Assembly (NCBI GenBank): GCA_014801225.1
Contig: JAAVEO010000009.1
Coordinates: 46,199-110,198 of the forward strand
Length of the DNA stretch: 64,000 bases
From: Bacteroides sp.
Lineage (GTDB): Bacteria > Bacteroidota > Bacteroidia > Bacteroidales > Muribaculaceae
Direction of reading: 5' to 3'
Shown here: piece after piece, positions 57,677 through 64,000 of the stretch
Layout of the letters: the number at the start of each line of letters is the position of its first letter
Position numbering within the stretch: the stretch's first letter is position 1
Translations under genes and position numbers: made by a program
The notes under the pieces: generated by a model
What the model was told of the DNA's origin: nothing
Seen by the model: the letters and a program-made list of their open reading frames with translations, nothing else
Databases searched by the model: none

Positions 57677-58072
57677 ATGAAGAAAGTATATTCTTTCCTC
57701 GCTGCCGGCTCTCTCGTAATGCTCGCAGCTTGCGGTGGCAACAAGGCTGCCGAAAACGATACTGTAACAGTAGATTCTGTTGAAGTAGTAGAAGTAGCTG
57801 ACACAGTCAACGATACTACTGTAGTAGAGGTAGAGGCCGCTGAGGTCGTTGAGACTGTAGCCGCTCCCGCCAAGAAAGCTGCTTCCACAGCTACCAAGGC
57901 CACTGACAAAGTGAAAGATGCCGCCGACAAGGCTGTTGACTCCGCTGAGGAGGCCGCCAAAGCCAAGATGAACAAAATCGGCAACAAGGCAAAGGAAATA
58001 GCGAAAGAGGGTGTTGACGACGCTGCCGCCAAGACTAAGTCGCTCAAAGACAAAATGAAGAAAGCCGAGTAA
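57677..58072 (+). CDS. Small Ala/Lys-rich lipoprotein with coiled coil
   Basis: A 131-aa lipoprotein (FLAAGSLVMLAAC lipobox). A Val/Glu/Thr-rich acidic stretch is followed by an Ala/Lys-rich amphipathic helix (KATDKVKDAADKAVDSAEEAAKAKM) of the type seen in late-embryogenesis-like and envelope-spacer proteins. Codon bias suggests high expression. It is co-oriented with the preceding BIG2 lipoprotein and ends at a strong terminator. Its role is unknown; a structural or stress-related envelope function is possible. Confidence 0.78.
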   Translation: MKKVYSFLAAGSLVMLAACGGNKAAENDTVTVDSVEVVEVADTVNDTTVVEVEAAEVVETVAAPAKKAASTATKATDKVKDAADKAVDSAEEAAKAKMNKIGNKAKEIAKEGVDDAAAKTKSLKDKMKKAE

Positions 58073-58115
58073 TAATACTCCCCGAGTATTTCTCACTCAA
58101 CAATTTCCCCCGAAT

Positions 58116-58151
58116 AAAAAGAGGTGAGGCCCGCAGGCCTCACCTCTTTTT
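58116..58151. terminator. Bidirectional terminator between the lipoprotein and susD
   Basis: GAGGTGAGGCC/GGCCTCACCTC, an 11-bp stem with a short loop, flanked by AAAAA on the left and TTTTT on the right. It serves the + strand lipoproteins and the - strand susD. Confidence 0.9.
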
Positions 58152-58175
58152 CATATCGTTTTAAATCGGGGAGAA

Positions 58176-59912
58176 TCAATTATAACCCTTGTTCTGCACA
58201 TACAGTCCCGGTATGTAATAGAGCTGATTGTAAGGGATAGGATAGAATTCATTCTTGCCGGGAGTATAGTGAGCATCCTGATAATATTCACCATATCGCA
58301 CACCCTCATAGCTGGAATCTTTCTCATACTCGAAGTAGCGGTTGAGTACCTCCGAGGCGATACCCCATCGGCGCAAGTCGAAATATCGGCTGCTCTCCAT
58401 AGCCATCTCGAGACGACGCTCCCAGCGCAGACATTCGCGGGCTTTACCCTTATCTGCGAAATAAGATGCCGGATAGAGTGATATCTCGCAATATGGGGCC
58501 GCGTATGAGATATGTTTCTGTACGGAATTTGCGGCACGTTGACGGATATCATTGATTATTCCGCGCGCTTCGTCAAGCCGGCCGAGCTCGATAAGAGCTT
58601 CCGCGCGCATAAGCATCACATCAGTGAATCGGAACACATAATCATTCATCGCGAAAGCTTGCCATGACCCCTCGAAAGTCTCTCCTTTGCTACGCTGGGG
58701 CACATCCTTGAGCGAAGTGTAGTAACCATAAGTGTTGGGAGTGCGAGAGTTATCCGTAGTCATCATATATTCCTCCTCATATTTGTAGGGGAAGGAGGGC
58801 ATACCTACGGTATGGAACAGACGCGGATCCCACTTTTGTGCCGAAGACTCGCCATTTACGGGATAGGCATCCTCATCAGCATAGGTGTCAAACATTGGCA
58901 GGCCATCTTTGGTCTTGTAAGCATTCACAAGATTCTGCGAAGGCTTGTGGAAATCCCATCCGCACGACCACATTCCCCAACAGCCGTTAAGAGTGTTCGA
59001 CCAGTTGGCGCGTCCGAAGCGTGTATTATCCTCAGTATATTGGGATGTCTGCACAGCGAATACTGATTCCTTGCTGTTCTTATACTCGGGAAGGAAGATA
59101 TCACCGAAGTCTTCAAGATAGCCATACCCGGAGTTTTTCACAACTTCCGTATATTCCACCACCTTCTTCATGTGGTCGGCATTGATGAAGTCTACTCCGT
59201 CGGTAGCCTCATAGCCGTCGCCCCATGCGAGTGTGAGATGACACTTGGCCAGATAAGCCGCCGCTGCTACTTTGTTGGCTCTGCCACCGCCATCGGTGTT
59301 TTCCATCGGAAGGGCATTATATGCGAGTTCGAACTCATGTATTACTTTCCCGAACAGTTCTTCATACGTGAATTCATCGTTACGGGTTTTCTCCTGAAGA
59401 TTGTTGGCGAAGACATTCTCGTCAATCCAGGGAATCTGTCGGAACATTGTCAGCAATTTGAAATAGCTGTGGCCACGCAGAAAATGCACCTCACCCATGC
59501 GGCGCGCCGCAGTCTCTTCTCCCAGCACTGCATTGCCATTTTCCTGCAACGCCACGATGGCACGATTGCAACGAGATATATTGCAATAGAGACGATACCA
59601 GAGCTCGTCAAGTTCGCCCGGAGTGGATGTAAGAGTCGACCATATCTCCATCGGATGATAACCTGTGTCGGTTGTGCCTCCTCCTCCCTTGAGGCAGTCA
59701 TCGGAAGAGAGGTCGCCGTAAGGCCAGAGATTGAAGGGATAGGAGAACCAGCAGTCGCCGAGCGAGGCATAGGCTGCGTTGACCATCTTGTCCGGTTCGG
59801 AATAGGCCAGATCGCCGTCGATTACGCCTGTGGGAGGCACATCGATAAAGTCGTTGCAGGAGGTGAAAGCTGTTGCAGCTGCAGCGAGAAGAAATATCTT
59901 GAATAATTTCAT
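58176..59912 (-). CDS. SusD/RagB-family outer-membrane glycan-binding lipoprotein
   Basis: A 578-aa lipoprotein (FLLAAAATAFTSC lipobox, then NDFIDVPPTG). Helical TPR-like scaffold motifs include YASLGDCWFSYPF, AARRMGEVHFLRGHSYFKLL and the C-terminal ECLRWERRLEMAMESSRYFDLRRWG typical of SusD. It forms the lid that hands oligosaccharides to the SusC channel. It lies 35 bases after the susC stop, in the same operon. The glycan substrate cannot be read from the sequence, and no glycoside hydrolase is present in the window. Confidence 0.94.
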   Translation of the reverse strand: MKLFKIFLLAAAATAFTSCNDFIDVPPTGVIDGDLAYSEPDKMVNAAYASLGDCWFSYPFNLWPYGDLSSDDCLKGGGGTTDTGYHPMEIWSTLTSTPGELDELWYRLYCNISRCNRAIVALQENGNAVLGEETAARRMGEVHFLRGHSYFKLLTMFRQIPWIDENVFANNLQEKTRNDEFTYEELFGKVIHEFELAYNALPMENTDGGGRANKVAAAAYLAKCHLTLAWGDGYEATDGVDFINADHMKKVVEYTEVVKNSGYGYLEDFGDIFLPEYKNSKESVFAVQTSQYTEDNTRFGRANWSNTLNGCWGMWSCGWDFHKPSQNLVNAYKTKDGLPMFDTYADEDAYPVNGESSAQKWDPRLFHTVGMPSFPYKYEEEYMMTTDNSRTPNTYGYYTSLKDVPQRSKGETFEGSWQAFAMNDYVFRFTDVMLMRAEALIELGRLDEARGIINDIRQRAANSVQKHISYAAPYCEISLYPASYFADKGKARECLRWERRLEMAMESSRYFDLRRWGIASEVLNRYFEYEKDSSYEGVRYGEYYQDAHYTPGKNEFYPIPYNQLYYIPGLYVQNKGYN

Positions 59913-59947
59913 GTCATTCTATAGTTTATGATTTAAGTAGAAGAGAG

Positions 59948-62900
59948 TTATATGTCAAGCTGGAGTCCGAAAGATACGGAAGTAGGGATCGGATAAGCCC
60001 AGTTGGGGTTTTCGGGGTCAGTGCAGGTGAGGCTCTTGCTTTTTATGGTGAGCAGATTCTGGCCCGAGATATAGAAGCGTACTTTGCTGAGACGAAGTTT
60101 GGAAAGCACTTTGGAAGGCAGGGTATAGCCTATCTGCAGAGTGCGGAGCTTAGCGTATGAACCATTCTCCACGAAATAGGAGGAAGTGCGCCCCTCATCG
60201 CCGGTATTGTTGGTGGTCAGCATCGGGATTGTAGAGGAGGTGTTCACATTGGGAAGCCATGCGTCGAGTACACGCACACCCTTGTTGCTGCCGGCATCTG
60301 TCACACTCCAGAAGTCGTTCTGGAATTTCTGATTGTTGTAGACATCCTGTCCGAGCACGCCCTGCCAGAACATCTGTAAATCGAAGTTCTTATAATTGAG
60401 CTCCAAATTCAGACCGAAAGAGAGATCAGGCACGGGATTGAAGATCCAGGTCTGGTCGGCTGACGTGATATGCCCGTCGCCATCGAGATCGGCATATTTC
60501 ATACCGCCTACTCGAGCATTATCCTGTCCGTAAGAATCCACTTCCGCTTGATTTTGGAAAAGACCGGCGAATTTGTAGCCTACGATCGAGCCGAACGGCT
60601 GATGTGATTCCACAAGGTTCTCGGTGGTGGTATGTGCGTATGAGCCGGTAGTGGTGCCGGGAAGATAAGTCACATGGTTGCGGAAGAAATCGAAGTTAAG
60701 ACCTACTTTATACCCGAAGCCGTTCTGAAGCACATCGCGCCAACCGATAAGGAATTCCATACCTTCGTTGCGGAGTGACGGCCCATTCATCCAGGAGGCT
60801 CCACCCTCACCCATCGCTCCGAGATAGGCGGGATTGATAAGCATATCCTTCACATCCTTTATGTAGGCATCGATGTTGCCGTAAAGGCGATCGTTGAGGA
60901 AACTGAAGTCCACACCGGCATTATACTGTATCGTAGATTCCCATTTCAAATCGGGGTTCTCTGTCTGGCTCGCATAATAGCCGGAAGGGAAGATTCCACT
61001 CTGTTGGAGAAGAAGGTCGTAAGCGGTGGAAGTGACACGGTCATTACCGTAGTCGGATACATAGAGTGCATAACGGGCAGTATTGGAGATGGCCTGATTA
61101 CCCGTCTTGCCCCAGGATAGGCGTACTTTCAGATCGTTGAGCCAAGGCTTATTGATATCTTCCGAGATTCTGTAACCGAGTGTCGCAGCCGGGAATGTAC
61201 CGTATCTGTTGTTTCGGCCGAAGCGAGAGGAGCCGTCTCTACGGATAGTGAAAGAAGCGAGGAGACGATTCTTCCAATTATAGTCGATTTTACCGAAGAA
61301 CGACACCAGAGCGTAAGCCGAGCGATTGCCTGAGGCTCGCTCCACACCTATAGCGGCATCAGGATACATATAGTCGGGTGTCTCGATAGCATACTGTTCG
61401 TTGTAGGCCGCGAAGTCGATACGGCTCTGACGGAAGAGTTCCATACCGGCCAATACCATGAATTCGTGGTCGTTGGCTATGTTGAAGCTATAGTTGATTG
61501 TATTCGACCATGTCCATTTTGAGTCGTTGGCTTGAGAGAGTGTCGTGGAATTGGTATCGTTGTTTACGATATCGCTGTGGAAAGTATAATTGTAGGAGTG
61601 GATGAAAGCTGCATCGTAGTCAAGACCGAAGTTGGAGCGGAAAAGGAATCCCTTGAAAGGCTTGATGTCGATATAAGCGTTGCCGAAGAGTCGCCATATA
61701 CTCAGAGCATTGTCTTTATTGAAGGCGAGTTCGCGGAGAGGATTCTGACGATCGGCCATGCTTCCCACCGATCCGGCATAGGTGGTGCCGTCAATTTCGA
61801 ATACAGGTATAGCGGAGGGCATTTTCAGAGCGTTCTCGAGAGGCTGACAATCCACTTGTTTTGTATAGGTGAGTGTGAAGTTCTCCCCTATTGTCACTAT
61901 GGGACATATATTGTAAGAGGAGTTCATGCGGGCTGAGATATTCTCGAAGTTGGTATATTTGAGGATACCGTCATTGCGCTTGTAGCCTAAAGAGAAGAGA
62001 GCAGAACCCTTGTCGGAAGCTGTGGAGACGGAAGCGTCATAACTTTGAGAGAAACCTGTACGGGAGATTTCATCAAGCCAGTCGGTATCGGAAAGACGCA
62101 TAGTCTGATTACGGTTGATGAAACCGTCATATTGGCCGTTTACGGTATAGTTGCGCCAGTTGCCTGAGGCTATATCATATACTCGTATGGGATAGCCGGA
62201 CGCAGCATTGAGATTCAGGCCATAGCTTGAAGCGTAAGCCACGGGGTCGAGGCCGTCGTTGAGAGCGGCCTGAGCCATTGCTGTGGCATATCCGGATGTA
62301 TTCAGCAGTTTCATCTTAGATTGGGAAGAATAGAACTGTGCTGTGAGATTTGTGGAGAAGCTCACATTTACACGCTGGTCTTTATTCTTCGATCCCTTCT
62401 TAGTGGTGATGATTATCACACCGTTTGCGGCTCTCGAACCATATATAGAGGCCGATGCAGCATCCTTGAGTACCTGCATACTCTCGATATCATTCATATT
62501 GAGCGAATTGAGGGAGGCGGTAGTTGGCACTCCGTCGATCACGAAGAGCGGATCCTGCGATGCATTGAAAGAGCCGATACCACGGATGCGAACAGAGCCT
62601 ATGCCGCTCGGAGAACCGTTGGCTGTGATGGTCATACCGGGCACCTTCCCCTGCAAGGCACGCATGGGGTCGGTATCGGGCGATGTCTCGAGATCATCAG
62701 TCGATACCACTGATACGGCACCTGTAAGGTCGGCTTTGCGTACTGTCTGATAACCTACCACTACCAGTTCGTCGAGCAATTCGGAATCCTCGTCAAGATA
62801 TACAGTGACATAATTCTCGGCTTTCACATCCCGGGAGGTGTAACCCACATAAGTGATTTTAAGGGTAGAGCCTTCCGGTACATTGAGTTGGAAATTACCG

Positions 62901-63070
62901 TCCAGGTCAGTAGCTGTGCCTGCATTGTTGGCGTTACAGAGTACGGTAGCGCCAATCAGCGGCTCTCCATCCGTACGGGAGAATACGGAGCCATGTACCG
63001 TTATATTCTCCGCTCGTAGTCCGAAGATGGCGAATAATGCCAGCATCGTTGTCAGAATCGATGTCTTCAT
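59948..63070 (-). CDS. SusC/RagA-family TonB-linked outer-membrane transporter
   Basis: A 1040-aa transporter. After the signal peptide (ILTTMLALFAIFGLRA) comes a carboxypeptidase-like domain (HGSVFSRTDGEPLIGATVL, ~25-100), then the TonB-box/plug region (VVGYQTVRKADLTGAVSVV, LFVIDGVPTTASLNSLN, YGSRAANGVIIITTKKG), and a large beta barrel. It imports the oligosaccharide captured by SusD, powered by TonB. A -7 box lies 38 bases upstream. A truncated regulator gene precedes it on the same strand, as in many polysaccharide utilisation loci. Confidence 0.95.
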   Translation of the reverse strand: MKTSILTTMLALFAIFGLRAENITVHGSVFSRTDGEPLIGATVLCNANNAGTATDLDGNFQLNVPEGSTLKITYVGYTSRDVKAENYVTVYLDEDSELLDELVVVGYQTVRKADLTGAVSVVSTDDLETSPDTDPMRALQGKVPGMTITANGSPSGIGSVRIRGIGSFNASQDPLFVIDGVPTTASLNSLNMNDIESMQVLKDAASASIYGSRAANGVIIITTKKGSKNKDQRVNVSFSTNLTAQFYSSQSKMKLLNTSGYATAMAQAALNDGLDPVAYASSYGLNLNAASGYPIRVYDIASGNWRNYTVNGQYDGFINRNQTMRLSDTDWLDEISRTGFSQSYDASVSTASDKGSALFSLGYKRNDGILKYTNFENISARMNSSYNICPIVTIGENFTLTYTKQVDCQPLENALKMPSAIPVFEIDGTTYAGSVGSMADRQNPLRELAFNKDNALSIWRLFGNAYIDIKPFKGFLFRSNFGLDYDAAFIHSYNYTFHSDIVNNDTNSTTLSQANDSKWTWSNTINYSFNIANDHEFMVLAGMELFRQSRIDFAAYNEQYAIETPDYMYPDAAIGVERASGNRSAYALVSFFGKIDYNWKNRLLASFTIRRDGSSRFGRNNRYGTFPAATLGYRISEDINKPWLNDLKVRLSWGKTGNQAISNTARYALYVSDYGNDRVTSTAYDLLLQQSGIFPSGYYASQTENPDLKWESTIQYNAGVDFSFLNDRLYGNIDAYIKDVKDMLINPAYLGAMGEGGASWMNGPSLRNEGMEFLIGWRDVLQNGFGYKVGLNFDFFRNHVTYLPGTTTGSYAHTTTENLVESHQPFGSIVGYKFAGLFQNQAEVDSYGQDNARVGGMKYADLDGDGHITSADQTWIFNPVPDLSFGLNLELNYKNFDLQMFWQGVLGQDVYNNQKFQNDFWSVTDAGSNKGVRVLDAWLPNVNTSSTIPMLTTNNTGDEGRTSSYFVENGSYAKLRTLQIGYTLPSKVLSKLRLSKVRFYISGQNLLTIKSKSLTCTDPENPNWAYPIPTSVSFGLQLDI

Positions 63071-63107
63071 GATTGATTTTCTGATTAAGTTGGTTTCGTT
63101 TCTGCCG

Positions 63108-63115
63108 CAAAATTA
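63108..63115 (-). promoter_or_regulatory. -7 box of the susCD operon
   Basis: TAATTTTG on the - strand matches TAnnTTTG, 38 bases before the susC ATG. The -33 region does not match, as expected for an activator-dependent operon. Confidence 0.6.
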
Positions 63116-63140
63116 TGGTAATCAGGAGAATCAGTGTATG

Positions 63141-63186
63141 AAAAATGATGCATGGACTATCAATTATGAAGTCATGCATCATTTTT
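63141..63186. terminator. Terminator/attenuator-like hairpin between the regulator and susC
   Basis: AAAAATGATGCATG pairs perfectly over 14 bp with CATGCATCATTTTT, and pairing continues past a one-base bulge. On the - strand it is followed by a T-run, so it can end the regulator transcript 44 bases past its stop. It lies just upstream of the susC -7 box. Confidence 0.8.
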
Positions 63187-63229
63187 ATATCATCTCTCCC
63201 CTATATTGAAAGTGTTGAAAGTGGGGCTG

Positions 63230-64000
63230 TCAGCTTAACGACTCCCTAAGCTCGGAGGGAGTTTGTCCATAGGCTTCGCGGAAGCATCGTGTGAAATATG
63301 CCGGGGTAGAGAATCCGACTTCGTATGCTATTTCAGAGATACTCTTTTCAGTTGTGGTAAGCAGGGTACGTGCCTGTTGCAGACGCATTTTCTTCAGTAG
63401 TTCCACAGGAGAGTAATTGGTAAGAGCCTTTATCTTTCGGTAAAATTGCGAACGACCCAGACCCATATCGGCCGCCAGACTGTCGACACTAAGATCAGGA
63501 TCGGCCATACGTTCCTTCACTTTTGCGAGAAATCCGCGATAGAAATCGTTGTCTACTTCCGAGAGAGCTCCGGCACGACGGTCGGATGCAGGATGTGTAT
63601 CTTTATTCTGTTCTCCTTTCGTCGTATCTTTCTCTTTGGTTGCGGGCGAAGTCACGGCGGATGCTTCCCAAATATTCTTTACGCGTCGCCTGTTCTCGAT
63701 AAGATTGCGGCATCTTATGCGCAACATCTCCGCATCGAATGGCTTTTCAAGATAGCCGTCGGCTCCGCTGGTATATCCTTCAATTCGTTGGCTGTCAAGG
63801 GTGCAGGCTGTAAGCATCAGTACCGGTATATGCGATGTGCTTATCTCATTCTTCAGGCGTGTGCAGAATTCCATCCCGTTCATTATGGGCATCATAACGT
63901 CGGTTATCACAAGGTCGGGTACATAACGTGTCGCTGTTCGTAATCCCTCCTTTCCGTCAGCCGCACATGCCACATTATATTCATCCCCCAGAATCCCTGA
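63230..64000 (-). CDS. Hybrid two-component regulator, C-terminal part (REC + AraC HTH), partial
   Basis: The 3' end of a one-protein two-component system. The receiver domain has the phosphoacceptor Asp in LVITDVMMPIMNG and the Lys in GYLEKPFDAEM. A linker then leads to an AraC-type DNA-binding domain (LSVDSLAADMGLGRSQFYRKIKALT, ISEIAYEVGFSTPAYFTRCFREAYGQTPSE). The frame is open through the right edge, and the ORF-track start (GTG 63973) is not the real start. In gut Bacteroidales such proteins carry a periplasmic sensor and kinase upstream and control the adjacent susCD operon, which follows directly here. Confidence 0.9.
   Translation of the reverse strand, partial: SGILGDEYNVACAADGKEGLRTATRYVPDLVITDVMMPIMNGMEFCTRLKNEISTSHIPVLMLTACTLDSQRIEGYTSGADGYLEKPFDAEMLRIRCRNLIENRRRVKNIWEASAVTSPATKEKDTTKGEQNKDTHPASDRRAGALSEVDNDFYRGFLAKVKERMADPDLSVDSLAADMGLGRSQFYRKIKALTNYSPVELLKKMRLQQARTLLTTTEKSISEIAYEVGFSTPAYFTRCFREAYGQTPSELRESLS

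Overview
The window is chromosomal DNA of a gut-type Bacteroidales bacterium, most likely Muribaculaceae-like. The phylum is well supported. SusC/SusD and a hybrid two-component regulator sit at the right edge. PorX and PorW, both type IX secretion genes, are present, as are DUF4249, DUF4974 and DUF3791/DUF3990 families. Many genes are preceded by the Bacteroidetes -7 box TAnnTTTG, often with TTTG or TTG 19-20 bases upstream. The family-level placement is inference only.

Layout. (1) 1-15.6 kb, + strand: the distal part of a capsule or exopolysaccharide locus. It holds glycosyltransferases, an acyltransferase, two homologous EpsG/Wzy-like polymerases, a PglF/CapD-type dehydratase, an epimerase, a small initiating sugar-phosphate transferase, two ATP-grasp proteins and a PLP decarboxylase. 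The first 5.9 kb is visibly AT-richer than the rest. A PutAbiC-like membrane protein lies inside the locus. The locus closes with a G-poor pyrimidine tract and a perfect 12-bp hairpin. (2) 15.7-17.55 kb, - strand: an ATPase plus TOPRIM-like gene pair resembling PARIS or RloAB/AbiL defence modules. (3) 17.6-29.9 kb, - strand: core genes, namely a Sel1 protein, porX, an Rpn-family remnant, porW, mutS, mgtE and a nucleoside kinase. (4) 30.0-31.1 kb, +: tRNA-Glu, rpsT, a second identical tRNA-Glu, and a DUF486 protein. (5) 31.2-32.2 kb, +: a phage-type two-gene cassette (membrane/coiled-coil protein plus amidase). (6) 32.2-37.1 kb, +: an ECF sigma factor, DUF4974 anti-sigma-like protein, STN-type TonB receptor and DUF4249 lipoprotein; its promoter lies in a long palindrome. 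(7) 37.3-40.6 kb: an unlisted 39-aa secreted peptide, a lipoprotein, a GH24-like lysozyme, ferritin and a DUF2461 protein. (8) 40.55-48.8 kb: an accessory islet bounded by related ~150-bp repeats and an esterase-tail remnant. It carries a ~320-nt structured RNA with its own promoter and terminator, an HTH protein, an unknown protein, a BspA-like surface protein with a T9SS-type C-terminus, and a three-gene DUF3791/DUF3990 toxin-antitoxin-like operon. (9) 48.8-56.6 kb: an OmpA/TPR lipoprotein, the four-subunit 2-oxoacid:ferredoxin oxidoreductase, a cysteine-free sirtuin, a 195-bp MITE-like element, ruvB and a GT2 enzyme. (10) 56.8-64 kb: two lipoproteins, then SusD, SusC and a truncated hybrid two-component regulator (all -), the start of a polysaccharide utilisation locus.

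Working together: regions 1 and 10 concern making and importing glycans. PorX and PorW would regulate and assemble the secretion system that the BspA-like protein appears to use. The strongest candidates for undescribed biology are the ncRNA at 40.9-41.24 kb, the ATPase/TOPRIM pair with its near-leaderless promoter, and the repeat-bounded islet. No database search was possible, so family names come from recognised motifs.
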